Origin: SZAS-103 sp964449135
Lineage (GTDB): Bacteria; Pseudomonadota; Gammaproteobacteria; Xanthomonadales; Xanthomonadaceae
Direction: 5' to 3'
Assembly: GCA_964449135.1 (NCBI GenBank)
Contig: CAYUXZ010000006.1
Location: 1 to 64,000 of the forward strand
DNA: 64,000 nucleotides
Shown here: in pieces, positions 1-8,101 of the stretch
Numbering within the stretch: position 1 is the stretch's first letter
Layout: each line of letters opens with the position of its first letter
The notes under the pieces: model-generated
The model's database searches: none
What the model saw: the letters and a program-made list of their open reading frames with translations, nothing else
What the model was told of the DNA's origin: nothing
Position numbers and translations under genes: made by a program

Positions 1-817
1 GGTGCACGTGCATGCCGCTGCCGTTGTCGCCGACGATCGGCTTGGGCATGAAGGTCACGGTCTTGCCGTTGCGGAAGGCGACGTTCTTGAGGATGTACTT
101 CATCGTCATCAGCTCGTCGGCCTTCTTCACCAGCGAGTTGAACTTGGTGCCGATCTCGCACTGGCCCGCGTTCGCGACTTCGTGGTGGTGCACCTCGACC
201 TCGATGCCCGCGGCCGACAGCGCCTTGCACATCTCGGCGCGGATGTCGTGCAGCGAGTCGGTCGGCGCGACCGGGAAGTAGCCGCCCTTCACGCCCGGGC
301 GGTAGCCGCTGTTGCCGCCTTCGTACTTCTTCTTCGAATTCCAGTGCGCTTCCTCGGAGTCGATCTCGAAGAAGGTGTGCCCCATGTCGTTGGCCCAGCG
401 CACCGAGTCGAAGATGAAGAACTCGGGCTCGGGGCCGAAGAACGCCTGCTCGGCGACGCCGCTGGACTTCAGGTAGGCCTCGGCGCGCTTGGCGAGCGAG
501 CGCGGGCAGCGCGAGTAGGCCTGCATCGTGATCGGATCGAGCACGTCGCAGGTCAGGATCAGGGTCGGGTCGGCGACGAAGGGATCCACCACCGCCGAAT
601 CCGGATCGGGCAGCAGCACCATGTCGGATTCGTTGATGCCGCGCCAGCCGGAGATCGACGAGCCGTCGAACATGCGGCCGTCTTCGAACAGGCCCGGCTC
701 GACGATGCTCGCGGGGAAGGTGACGTGGTGCTGCACGCCGCGCATGTCGGCGAAGCGCAGATCCACGAATTCGATGCTGTGGTCCTTGATGAGTTTTTCG
801 ACGCGGGCGTAGCTCAC
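1..817 (-). CDS. glnA: Glutamine synthetase type I (GlnA), N-terminal 272 residues, cut by window start
   Basis: Catalyses ATP-dependent synthesis of glutamine from glutamate and ammonia in the cytoplasm, the main entry of ammonium into metabolism. Translating the minus strand from the GTG at 817 gives a typical GlnA N-terminus beginning SYARVEKLIKDHSIEF. It contains FDGSSISGW, the metal-binding GPEPEFF stretch (around residue 130), the EVANAGQCEIG segment and, at the window edge, the NGSGMHVH region. A GGAG ribosome site (824-827) lies 6 nt before GTG. No in-frame stop is seen; about 200 C-terminal residues, including the adenylylation tyrosine, lie outside. Upstream are a sigma-54 promoter and an NtrC box, so expression should follow nitrogen status. 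The identification is secure; only the truncation is technical. Confidence 0.97.
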   Translation of the reverse strand, partial: MSYARVEKLIKDHSIEFVDLRFADMRGVQHHVTFPASIVEPGLFEDGRMFDGSSISGWRGINESDMVLLPDPDSAVVDPFVADPTLILTCDVLDPITMQAYSRCPRSLAKRAEAYLKSSGVAEQAFFGPEPEFFIFDSVRWANDMGHTFFEIDSEEAHWNSKKKYEGGNSGYRPGVKGGYFPVAPTDSLHDIRAEMCKALSAAGIEVEVHHHEVANAGQCEIGTKFNSLVKKADELMTMKYILKNVAFRNGKTVTFMPKPIVGDNGSGMHVH

Positions 818-852
818 GGGAGGCTCCGGTTGGGTTGGGTTGGCATCCCTAT

Positions 853-868
853 AGCAACCGGCGTGCCA
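853..868 (-). promoter_or_regulatory. Sigma-54 (RpoN) promoter of glnA
   Basis: On the minus strand the sequence reads TGGCACGCCGGTTGCT, an exact fit to the -24/-12 consensus TGGCACG-N4-TTGCW with the GG and GC dinucleotides at the required spacing. A start of transcription near 842 would leave a leader of about 25 nt before the GTG at 817. Known for glnA in enteric bacteria; here inferred from the sequence match. Confidence 0.9.
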
Positions 869-928
869 GCTTCGCATGCTCGCAACACGTTGATTTTACT
901 GACGCTCATTGTGAGATATGCAGTTTAT

Positions 929-945
929 CGCACCTTAAAAGTGCA
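929..945 (-). promoter_or_regulatory. NtrC-binding box upstream of glnA
   Basis: Minus strand TGCACTTTTAAGGTGCG has the NtrC dyad GCAC-N7-GTGC and closely resembles the strong glnA site of E. coli (TGCACTAAAATGGTGCA). Its centre is about 95 bp upstream of the predicted sigma-54 start, a typical enhancer distance. Confidence 0.75.
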
Positions 946-969
946 ATCTGCATACATTTTCGTCAAAAG

Positions 970-1010
970 AAAGAAAACATCGCCGCGGCGCTGGGGACGC
1001 CGCGGCGATG
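970..1010 (-). terminator. Rho-independent terminator of the SnoaL-like gene
   Basis: A perfect 13-bp stem (978-990 with 998-1010, CATCGCCGCGGCG) with a 7-nt loop is followed on the minus strand by the T-rich tract TTTTCTTTCTTTTG. It lies about 55 bp after the stop at 1066 and separates that gene from the glnA control region. Confidence 0.85.
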
Positions 1011-1065
1011 GCGAGTGTCGATGACCCTGCTTCAGCGGCGAGGCCTGGCCATCAATCCTGCGCGT

Positions 1066-1452
1066 TCAGGCGTCGTAGCGCGCGGCGGTGTTGTAGAACC
1101 CGCGCCAGCGCACGACCTCCCCATCCTTGACGGTAAAGACGTGCGACCACTCGCTCTGGAAACGTTTGCCGGTGTCTAGCGCGGTGGTGTCTTCCCAGCC
1201 GAGCACGGTCAGGTGCTCGCCGGACTCGATGAACTCGCGCGGTTCGAACGCATGGATCACGTCGGATTTCGGGATGTCGGCGAAGAACTGCAGCGCTTCC
1301 GCGCGCGTCCTGCGCTTGCCGGCGTAGGCCAGCTTAGCGTGACCGACGAATTCCCAATCCACGTTCTCGGCGATCAGCTGCCCCATCGCCGGCATGTCGT
1401 TCCTGCCGAACGCTTCGTACGCCTTCTGCACCACTTCTGTCGCGGTAGCCAT
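1066..1452 (-). CDS. SnoaL-like / nuclear transport factor 2 superfamily protein
   Basis: A 128-residue cytoplasmic protein with the length and pattern of the SnoaL-like (NTF2) cone fold: an N-terminal helix (VVQKAYEAFGRNDMPAMGQLI), then VDWEFVGHAK, and a C-terminal sheet ending in the typical FTVKDGEVVRWRGFYNTAA. Members bind small hydrophobic ligands; some are isomerases or cyclases, many have no known substrate. No signal peptide is seen. It stands alone, divergent from uppP, with its own terminator. The family call is good, the function unknown. Confidence 0.8.
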   Translation of the reverse strand: MATATEVVQKAYEAFGRNDMPAMGQLIAENVDWEFVGHAKLAYAGKRRTRAEALQFFADIPKSDVIHAFEPREFIESGEHLTVLGWEDTTALDTGKRFQSEWSHVFTVKDGEVVRWRGFYNTAARYDA

Positions 1453-1646
1453 TGCCGTCTCCGTGAGTTGGGTGAAAACATCCGCCGCGAGCCACGCGCG
1501 CTGTGATGCTTGCCGGAGACGATCGCACGGCCGCGATCAAGGGGCCGTGAAGCTTTCGTGTCACGACATCAATGCCGCGATCGTTTTTTTTCATATACGC
1601 GCTCTTTGCATTTACACTTCACTCGATTTTCATCGGACGCACCCGC

Positions 1647-2438
1647 ATGCACGACCTGCTGAACGTCGTTCTCCTCGGCATTATCGAGGGCATCACCGAA
1701 TTCCTGCCGATCTCCTCGACGGGCCATCTGCTGATCGCCGAGAAACTCGGGTTGGGCCATCGCACGGATCTGTTCAACGTTGGCATCCAGGCCGGCGCGA
1801 TCCTCGCGGTCACGCTGATTTACTTCAGGCGCATCGTGGGGCTGCTCACGCGCTGGAAGGATCCGGCAAACCGCGATTACCTGTTCAAGCTAGCCATCGC
1901 GTTCGCGATCACGGCGGCGCTCGGCTTCGTCGCGGTCAAGCTCGGCTTCAAGTTGCCCGAGGCGATCGCGCCGGTCGCGTGGGCGCTCGTGCTGGGTGGT
2001 CTCTGGATGATCGCCGCCGAACAGATCGCCGCGAAGCGGCCCGATCGCAGCGCGGTGACCTGGCCGGTCGCGATCGGCGTGGGCATCGCGCAGATGGTCG
2101 CCGGCGTCTTCCCCGGCACTTCGCGCTCGGCGGCGTCGATCTTCGCCGCGATGCTGATCGGCACCAGCAACCGCGCGGCGGCGACCGAATTCGCGTTCCT
2201 CGTCGGCATCCCGACCATGTACGCGGCGACCGGCTACGAACTGCTCAAGACGATGAAGGCCGGCGGCGGCGCGCACGAGGACTGGAGGGCGCTCGCGATC
2301 GGCTTCGTGGTCTCGGCAGTGGTCGCCTTCGTCGCGGTGAAATGGTTGCTCGGCTACATCCGCACGCACCGCTTCACGGGGTTCGCGGCGTATCGGATCG
2401 CGCTCGGCATCGCCCTGCTCGCGTTCATGCAGGCCTGA
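1647..2438 (+). CDS. uppP: Undecaprenyl-diphosphate phosphatase (UppP/BacA)
   Basis: Integral membrane enzyme that removes a phosphate from undecaprenyl pyrophosphate to regenerate the lipid carrier for peptidoglycan and O-antigen synthesis; extra copies give bacitracin resistance. The 263-residue product shows both family signatures: the N-terminal EGITEFLPISSTGHL (Glu-rich catalytic motif) and PGTSRSAASI in the middle, plus about seven hydrophobic segments. The ATG at 1647 starts at MHDLLNVVLLGIIEG, as in the family. An upstream ATG at 1572 would add 25 residues that do not belong to it. It ends 20 bp before the convergent small membrane gene. Monocistronic. Confidence 0.96.
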   Translation: MHDLLNVVLLGIIEGITEFLPISSTGHLLIAEKLGLGHRTDLFNVGIQAGAILAVTLIYFRRIVGLLTRWKDPANRDYLFKLAIAFAITAALGFVAVKLGFKLPEAIAPVAWALVLGGLWMIAAEQIAAKRPDRSAVTWPVAIGVGIAQMVAGVFPGTSRSAASIFAAMLIGTSNRAAATEFAFLVGIPTMYAATGYELLKTMKAGGGAHEDWRALAIGFVVSAVVAFVAVKWLLGYIRTHRFTGFAAYRIALGIALLAFMQA

Positions 2439-2457
2439 TCGCATCCGTCGCGCGACA

Positions 2458-2664
2458 TCAGAGCCGCAGGAAATACGGAACTGCCATCAGCGCCACGCCG
2501 ATGGCGACGATCCAGAACGGCCGATCGAGAAAATACGGGTAGATCATCAGCGCGATCCCGCAAACCAGCGGCACCGGCTTGCGCTGCTTCCTGCCGTACA
2601 TGAAGTAGCCAAGCCCGATCGACCCGAACAACACACCGAGCAACAACCAAGCCTGCGTACCCAT
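2458..2664 (-). CDS. Small two-helix membrane protein, unknown function
   Basis: A 68-residue protein with two hydrophobic segments (about residues 5-22 and 35-65) separated by the basic loop YGRKQRKP, so both ends probably lie on the same side of the inner membrane. It follows the YbhB-like gene by 13 bp and is probably cotranscribed with it. No catalytic motif is visible. Open frame, start and codon use are like those of its neighbours, so it is likely a real gene. Confidence 0.7.
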   Translation of the reverse strand: MGTQAWLLLGVLFGSIGLGYFMYGRKQRKPVPLVCGIALMIYPYFLDRPFWIVAIGVALMAVPYFLRL

Positions 2665-2677
2665 CGCCGTTGCCTGC

Positions 2678-3304
2678 TCAGACCGCTTGCCGCGGATGCA
2701 GCGAATACGTGCCGTAGATCAGCCCTTCGGCGAGCACGTGGCCCGCCATCGCGCGCAGCACGTCGCCCGCACCGAAGCGCTCGGGAAGATCGAGCGCAGC
2801 AACATCGAGCGCGAACAGCCGGAAGAAATAGCGGTGCAGGCGCAAGTCGTTCGCCGGCGGGAACGGGCCGTCGTAGCCGAGGTAATCGCCGCCCATCGTC
2901 GTATCTCCGGCGAACCAGCCGGTGTAATCGTTGATTCCGTGCCGCGCCGGATGCGGGCCGCGAAGGTCGCGTTTCCCGCCGACGCTCACGCCGTCCGACC
3001 ACGCGCCTTCGGAGAAGCCGCGCACGTCGGCGGGAATGTCCACCATCGCCCAGTGCGTGAAATCGCAGCGCGGCTGCTCGACCGGGATCTCCACGCCCGG
3101 CTTGCCGACCATCGCTGCAACCGTCGGCACATCCGGATCCACGCACAGCAGCGCGAACGACTTCGTGCCCGCGGGCGCCTCGTCCCAGGCCAGGTGCGGA
3201 TTGCGGTTGTCGGAAAACGTCTCGCCCGCGCCGTCCTTGCGGCCCATGGCGCAGCGCGCCGGGATCGGCCCGCGGTGTTCGAAGCTGTCGCTTTGCAGTT
3301 TCAT
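2678..3304 (-). CDS. YbhB/YbcL-type phosphatidylethanolamine-binding protein (Raf kinase inhibitor-like)
   Basis: A 208-residue PEBP-family protein. Visible motifs are the N-terminal NPHLAWDEAPAGTKSFAL, the ligand-pocket segment CVDPDVP, FTHWAMVDIP, and YDGPFPPAND followed by HRYFFRLFALD. Bacterial members are mostly cytoplasmic and of unclear role. At 208 residues it is longer than E. coli YbhB (about 158), the excess lying in the loop between the DPD and THW motifs and around the DYTGWFAGDTTMGG stretch. No signal peptide. Forms a pair with the small membrane gene downstream. Confidence 0.88.
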   Translation of the reverse strand: MKLQSDSFEHRGPIPARCAMGRKDGAGETFSDNRNPHLAWDEAPAGTKSFALLCVDPDVPTVAAMVGKPGVEIPVEQPRCDFTHWAMVDIPADVRGFSEGAWSDGVSVGGKRDLRGPHPARHGINDYTGWFAGDTTMGGDYLGYDGPFPPANDLRLHRYFFRLFALDVAALDLPERFGAGDVLRAMAGHVLAEGLIYGTYSLHPRQAV

Positions 3305-3360
3305 CGCGTCGCCTCCATGCGCGCAACGATAGCGCGCACGGCGGATCGGCGCGACCGCGC

Positions 3361-5466
3361 TCAGTCGCGCGGGTAACCCAGCCGTTCGGCCAGCGGCGCC
3401 AGCAGTTCGAAGGCCTCGTCGAGCTCGCCGCGATACGCGCGCCAGCGTCCAGCCGGGAGCAGCGTCGGCAATCGGCCCGATCCGGTGCGGCGATCCAGCG
3501 CGGGTTGCGGATCGGGCGATGCGGTCAGATCGGCGAACGCAGCGATCTCCTGCAGCGTCGCCTGGGGATCGGCGTCGAAACGATCCATGTCCACGGCCAA
3601 GGTCGGCAATTGCAACTCGTCGCGCGCGAACAGCAGGTGCTTGAGCTGGCTAGCGAGCCAGGCCGCGTTCTCGACCGGATCGGCGAACACCGGCCCGGCC
3701 GGCGCGCCGAACGCGAGCCAGTTCAGCAGCAGGTCGCGCGGATCGCGCAACACCGCGAGCAGTCGCATTCCCGGCACGGCCCGTTGCAACAGCGGCGCCA
3801 CGCGCGCATCCCAGCGCGCGAGCCAGTCAAACACGCCGGTATGACCTTGCTCGCGGAAAGGCTCGATGCTGCGCGCATACGCGTCCGCGACTTCCGTCGC
3901 GAGCGCCGGCAGGTCGTCCGCGCTGGATGCGCGCGTGATCAGAGTCTCCGGAAAATCCAGCATCCGGGGCAGCACTTCCGGCGTGGCCAGCATCAACGGA
4001 CGTCCAGGCGCGAAGCGCAGGGCCGCCGCCAGCCGTTCGCTACCGCTGCCAGGCGGACCCCAGAGCATCACCAGCGCCGCGGGTTCCTGGGTCGAAGCAG
4101 CGGGCAACGTGGCGTGCAGCGCGCGCAGGCTTTCGTCGGGCAGCGGCGGCGCGGGCGGCAACGCGCCCAGCCCTGCGTGCGCCTGCCGCCAGTCCGCGAC
4201 CGCCGCGGCGGTGTCGCCGAGCGTGTCGTGCGCCTGGCCGCGCCAGGCCAACGCGGGCTTGGATTGCGGCGGCGGCGCGTGCGCAATCACTGGCTCCAAC
4301 CGTGCGATGCCGGCGGCCGGGTCGCGGCGCAGTACGAAAGCAGCCTTGCCGAGCGCCGCATCGAACTGCAGCGGCGCGCGCTCCAGCACGGCGTCGTAGC
4401 CGGCTTCGGCCTCTGCCTCGCGGCCATCGACTTCGTCGTGACGCGCCTGATTGAGCCGAGCGGCCGCGCTATCGGGCATCGCGGCGAGCCAGCGGCGCAG
4501 CACGTCGCGCGCATCGGCTTCGTCGAAGCTGGTCGTCAGCCGCGACGCCCAGGTCAGGTCGAATTGCGCATCGCTCGCGAGCACGTCTTCCCACACCGTG
4601 CGCGCGAGGTCGCGATCGCCGATCGCCTCGAGCGCGCGTTGCGCGCCCATCTGCGAACGCAGGTCGCGCGGCGCGTGCTTCAACACGGCCCGATACGCCT
4701 CCAGCGTCGCCTTCGCGTCGCCGCCGCGCCAGTGCAATTCGGCCTCGATCGCATGGCCGGCCGGATCGTCCGGATGCGCCTGCCTGTACTGCGCGACCTC
4801 GGTGCCGGCATCGTCGATCCGGTCCTGGTCGAGCAGCGTGGCGATCAGGCTGCGGTGCAGCGCGGCTGAGTCTGGCTGCAGCGCGCGCGCCTTTCGCAAG
4901 GTCTGTTCGGCGAACGCGGCGTGGCCGACGCGCCGGTAGGCGAGCGCAAGCGTGGCCAGCGTCTGCACGTCGCCGGGCATCGCCGCGGCCGCTTCCGTGA
5001 GCAAGCCGATCGCGCGATCGTCCTCGTTTTTCGCCAGCGCGATCTGGCCGCCCGCGAACAGCAGGCTCGGATGCTCCGGATCCGCGCGCTCGGCGAGCTG
5101 CAACTGGCGCTCGGCCTCGGCGACATCGCCCTGCGCGAGGGCGATCTGGATGCGCAGCAGGTAGGCGCCGAGCTGGTTGGGATCGAGCGCGAGCGCGTGC
5201 GCACTGGAGCGGTTGGCCGCGTCCAGGTCGCCCTGCGCGTGCGCGAGCAGCGCGCGGCTGAAGTGGTACAACGATTCGTCGGGCGCGAGCTCGATCGCGC
5301 GGTCGAAACTCGCGCGCGCGCCCTCCGCGTCGCCGGCTTCGCGCTGCGCGATGCCAAGCAGGTGCCGCGCCTCGGCGCTGTCCGGCGACGCGGCGACTTC
5401 GGCGCGCGCCAAGGCGAGCGCGTCGGGGGTCTGGCGACGCAGCGCGTCGATCACGTCCTGCAACAT
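3361..5466 (-). CDS. Tetratricopeptide-repeat protein with C-terminal sulfotransferase-like domain
   Basis: A 701-residue two-part protein. Residues 1 to about 430 are TPR units (for example EARHLLGIAQREAGDAEGAR and YHFSRALLAHAQGDLDAANR). The C-terminal 250 residues resemble the bacterial TPR-sulfotransferase family: LVMLWGPPGSGSERLAAAL fits the PAPS 5'-phosphosulfate loop and LLAVLRDPRDLLLNWLAFG the 3'-phosphate region. Such proteins are expected to transfer sulfate from PAPS to a protein or glycan; the acceptor is unknown. The usual loop lysine is not evident (GSGSERL), so activity is uncertain. No signal peptide, hence cytoplasmic. It stands upstream of the YheT-like hydrolase in the same direction, 57 bp apart. 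Confidence 0.85.
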   Translation of the reverse strand: MLQDVIDALRRQTPDALALARAEVAASPDSAEARHLLGIAQREAGDAEGARASFDRAIELAPDESLYHFSRALLAHAQGDLDAANRSSAHALALDPNQLGAYLLRIQIALAQGDVAEAERQLQLAERADPEHPSLLFAGGQIALAKNEDDRAIGLLTEAAAAMPGDVQTLATLALAYRRVGHAAFAEQTLRKARALQPDSAALHRSLIATLLDQDRIDDAGTEVAQYRQAHPDDPAGHAIEAELHWRGGDAKATLEAYRAVLKHAPRDLRSQMGAQRALEAIGDRDLARTVWEDVLASDAQFDLTWASRLTTSFDEADARDVLRRWLAAMPDSAAARLNQARHDEVDGREAEAEAGYDAVLERAPLQFDAALGKAAFVLRRDPAAGIARLEPVIAHAPPPQSKPALAWRGQAHDTLGDTAAAVADWRQAHAGLGALPPAPPLPDESLRALHATLPAASTQEPAALVMLWGPPGSGSERLAAALRFAPGRPLMLATPEVLPRMLDFPETLITRASSADDLPALATEVADAYARSIEPFREQGHTGVFDWLARWDARVAPLLQRAVPGMRLLAVLRDPRDLLLNWLAFGAPAGPVFADPVENAAWLASQLKHLLFARDELQLPTLAVDMDRFDADPQATLQEIAAFADLTASPDPQPALDRRTGSGRLPTLLPAGRWRAYRGELDEAFELLAPLAERLGYPRD

Positions 5467-5523
5467 TGGGAAGTCCGCGAAGGAAAGTCTCGTATTGTAC
5501 CGCGCTGCGCGATTCCAGCCGGC

Positions 5524-6552
5524 TCAGCCCGTCGCCGGCTCGCCCGCGGCGGCATCGAGCATCCGCGCGCAGACCCATTTCTCGGCGAAGCCCTGCAGGT
5601 TGATGCCCTCGATGAATCCGCAATGCCCGCCGTGCGGTGCGATCTCCAGCCGCGAATGCGGCGGCAGTTGCAAGCGACGGAAATCCGCGACCGGGATCAC
5701 CGGATCGTCCTCGGCGGTGAGGATGCTCACCGGCACCTGCAGGCCGGCGAGGCGATCGCCCGCGACCGCATAGCCGTCGAGGTACTTCTCGAGCAGGCCC
5801 ATGTCGGTGTAGCGCTCGACCATCCACGCGGTCAGCGCGCGCATGTCCTGCTTGAGCGCGGCATCGTCGAAATCGTGGCGTTGCGGGAACAGCGCGCGCT
5901 TGCGTCGCAGCGAGCCGCGCCACTTGCGCATGAAATACCAGTGATAGAGCGGCAGCGCGGTTTCCAGCGCGGACAATCCCGCTTCCGGATCGAGCACCGG
6001 GCAGACCGCGGCCGCGTGCGCGAGCGGAATGTCCATCGCCGACGCGTGCAATGCGAGCCGCAGCGCGAAATTGCCGCCGAGCGAATACCCCGCCGCAAGG
6101 AACGGCCGCACCGCGATTTGTTCTGCGACAGCGCGCGCGGCTTCGAGCACTTCTTGCAGCCGGCAGGAATGAAACAGGTCCTCGTTGAGATGGTGCGTGT
6201 CGCCGTGGTCGCGGAAGTTCAGGCGGAACACGTCGAAGCCCGCTGCGAGCAGCGCCGCGGTGGTGTGCAGCATGTAGCCGGACTCGACGCTGCCTTCCCA
6301 ACCGTGCAGCAGCAGCACGAGCCCCTTGGGTTCGTGCGCTGGTTCCTGCGCCGGTTCGCGCGGAATGGTCGAATGGAATCCCTGCAGGCGCACGCCATCG
6401 CCGGCATCGAGGAGGAACTCGCGCGTGCGCGTGTGCAGCCGCGCGAGCGCCTGCGCGCCGCGGCGGCGGCGCATCCGGCTCGAGGACAGCACCGACTGCA
6501 CGTGCGGGCCGCGCAGCCAGGTCGGCGGCAGGTAGTCGCGCGCGTGGGTCAT
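5524..6552 (-). CDS. YheT-family alpha/beta hydrolase
   Basis: A 342-residue serine hydrolase of the YheT/EMB8 group (COG0429 type). Visible are the oxyanion segment LVLLLHGWEGSVES, the nucleophile elbow GYSLGGN (Ser157), the acid in LTAEDDPVIP (Asp282 or 283) and the histidine in HGGHCGF (His310), so the triad is complete. The family start LPPTWLRGPHVQSVL is present near residue 8. The ATG at 6552 lies 16 nt after the stop of the acyltransferase gene, suggesting one transcript. Substrate unknown; esters or lipids are likely. Confidence 0.9.
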   Translation of the reverse strand: MTHARDYLPPTWLRGPHVQSVLSSSRMRRRRGAQALARLHTRTREFLLDAGDGVRLQGFHSTIPREPAQEPAHEPKGLVLLLHGWEGSVESGYMLHTTAALLAAGFDVFRLNFRDHGDTHHLNEDLFHSCRLQEVLEAARAVAEQIAVRPFLAAGYSLGGNFALRLALHASAMDIPLAHAAAVCPVLDPEAGLSALETALPLYHWYFMRKWRGSLRRKRALFPQRHDFDDAALKQDMRALTAWMVERYTDMGLLEKYLDGYAVAGDRLAGLQVPVSILTAEDDPVIPVADFRRLQLPPHSRLEIAPHGGHCGFIEGINLQGFAEKWVCARMLDAAAGEPATG

Positions 6553-6568
6553 GTCGCGGCGCCTGCGC

Positions 6569-7360
6569 TCATGAGGCCATCGCCTCGGCGATGCGCGAGC
6601 GCGCCGTGTCGGACATGCCGCGCCGGCCGCCGGCGACCGGTGCGATGGGCTCGAGGAAATGCACTTCGGCCACGCGCGAACGGTCGCCGAGCAAGCGCAG
6701 GAAGTTGTGCACGAACGGCTCGCCTTTCGCGAACGCGACGATCGCCTGCGCCTCGCCACGCTCGCCGTAGCGCAGCGCGACCGGCTGCACCGGCGCGTCC
6801 GCATCCACCGCGGTCTGCAGGATGCGTGCGTGGAACACGCGCAGCGCGCGGCCGTCGCCGGTGCCACCCTCGGGGAACACTCCGACCGCGAAACCTTCGC
6901 GCATCCTCGCGACCATCCGCTCCATCACGTCGCGCAGCGAATGGTCGCTGCCGCGGCGGTGGTAGATCGTGCCCGCGCGGCTGGCGAGCCAGCCGATCAG
7001 CGGCCAGCGGCTGATCTCGTCCTTGGCGACGAAACCCATCGCGTGCTGGCTGTGCATGAGCGTGATGTCGATCCAGCTGACGTGGTTGGCAACGAACAGG
7101 GCAGAGCCTTGCAGCGGCTCGCCGACCCGACGCAGGCGGAAGCCGAACACGCGCAGCAATCCGACCGACCACGCGCGGATCGCGCGGTGATCCACGCGTT
7201 CGCCCCCCGGCAGTTTCAGCGCGGCGGTCGGCGCTCCGATCAGCAGCAACGCGATCGGCAGCAATACGACGACGTGCAGCAGCAGCAACGGCACGCGCAC
7301 TGCGTAGCGCAGCGGCCGCAGCCGGTCGCGGCGCGTGGGGATGGATTCGATGGCGTACAT
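6569..7360 (-). CDS. PlsC-like 1-acyl-sn-glycerol-3-phosphate acyltransferase
   Basis: A 263-residue membrane-associated acyltransferase. Two hydrophobic stretches near the N-terminus (residues 22-45) anchor it. The catalytic HX4D motif is in ANHVSWID (His93, Asp98) and the substrate-binding motif is FPEGGTGDG. Enzymes of this group transfer an acyl chain to lysophosphatidic acid in phospholipid synthesis; paralogues act on other lysolipids, so the acceptor is uncertain. It is the promoter-proximal gene of a pair with the YheT-like hydrolase. Confidence 0.9.
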   Translation of the reverse strand: MYAIESIPTRRDRLRPLRYAVRVPLLLLHVVVLLPIALLLIGAPTAALKLPGGERVDHRAIRAWSVGLLRVFGFRLRRVGEPLQGSALFVANHVSWIDITLMHSQHAMGFVAKDEISRWPLIGWLASRAGTIYHRRGSDHSLRDVMERMVARMREGFAVGVFPEGGTGDGRALRVFHARILQTAVDADAPVQPVALRYGERGEAQAIVAFAKGEPFVHNFLRLLGDRSRVAEVHFLEPIAPVAGGRRGMSDTARSRIAEAMAS

Positions 7361-7404
7361 CGCCGCGATTTTCTCACGACGACGTTAGAGGTCGCACTCT
7401 GTAA

Positions 7405-8019
7405 TCAGCTCGTGCGGAACAGGCTCGGGCGCCAGCCCGGCGAGACGTATGACTTCTCGCGCGCGTAGCCGCTGCTGCGGCCATAGCCGGTGCCGTAGTC
7501 GCGGGCGCGGCGGAGACGGAAGCGTTCGTGCAACTCCTCGCGGCGGCCTTCGAGCCAGTCGGCGCGGCCAACCGTGGCCGGATCCAGCCCGCGGCGTTCG
7601 GCCTCGTGCTGGCGGTAGTCGCAGAACTCCTCGTACGCGGCCAGTTCGTGGCCGAGCTCGCGCACGCAGACCTCGATCATGATCGCGTCGTCGAGGTAGC
7701 CGATCACCGGCGTGGAATCCGGGATGATGTCGTCGGGGTTGGAGAAATACTCCAGCGCCGAGAGCACGCGCTGGGTGTCCTCGGTTTCCATCGCCCAGCC
7801 TTCGTCGCGGACCATCGCGATCAACTGGTCGAGCCGGTCCAGCCGCTCGGAGACGAACGGCGGCACGGAGGAGTTCTGCGCCTCGTGCAGCAGCCGCGTC
7901 GCGGCCGCGGTGACGTCGGCGACGGATCCGGGCCCCGCGCCCTTGCGGGTCGCCTTCATGGCGGTGCTGAAGTGCTCGATGTCCTGGTCGGACAGCTCGA
8001 AATGGACGGTGATGGGCAT
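7405..8019 (-). CDS. YkvA/DUF1232 domain protein
   Basis: A 204-residue protein. The central segment around residues 95-115, with DDIIPDSTPVIGYLDDAIMIEV, is the hallmark of the DUF1232 (YkvA) domain. The flanks are charged and helical; the C-terminal tail is rich in Arg, Gly, Tyr and Ser. DUF1232 proteins are often membrane-associated with unknown function; this one lacks long hydrophobic helices and is probably soluble. It lies 44 bp before the acyltransferase gene and may share its transcript. Confidence 0.8.
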   Translation of the reverse strand: MPITVHFELSDQDIEHFSTAMKATRKGAGPGSVADVTAAATRLLHEAQNSSVPPFVSERLDRLDQLIAMVRDEGWAMETEDTQRVLSALEYFSNPDDIIPDSTPVIGYLDDAIMIEVCVRELGHELAAYEEFCDYRQHEAERRGLDPATVGRADWLEGRREELHERFRLRRARDYGTGYGRSSGYAREKSYVSPGWRPSLFRTS

Positions 8020-8101
8020 GGCGTGCGTCCGCGACGTGGGAGAGCAGCAGACTAGGCCCAGACGCGCCTTTGGTCAATGCAACGCAGGCGACAGCGGCCG
8101 G

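Noticed and set aside
4469..6301. A 610-codon minus-strand frame spanning the TPR-sulfotransferase and YheT genes
   Set aside because: It overlaps two real genes in another frame and has only Arg/Ala/Gly-rich sequence.
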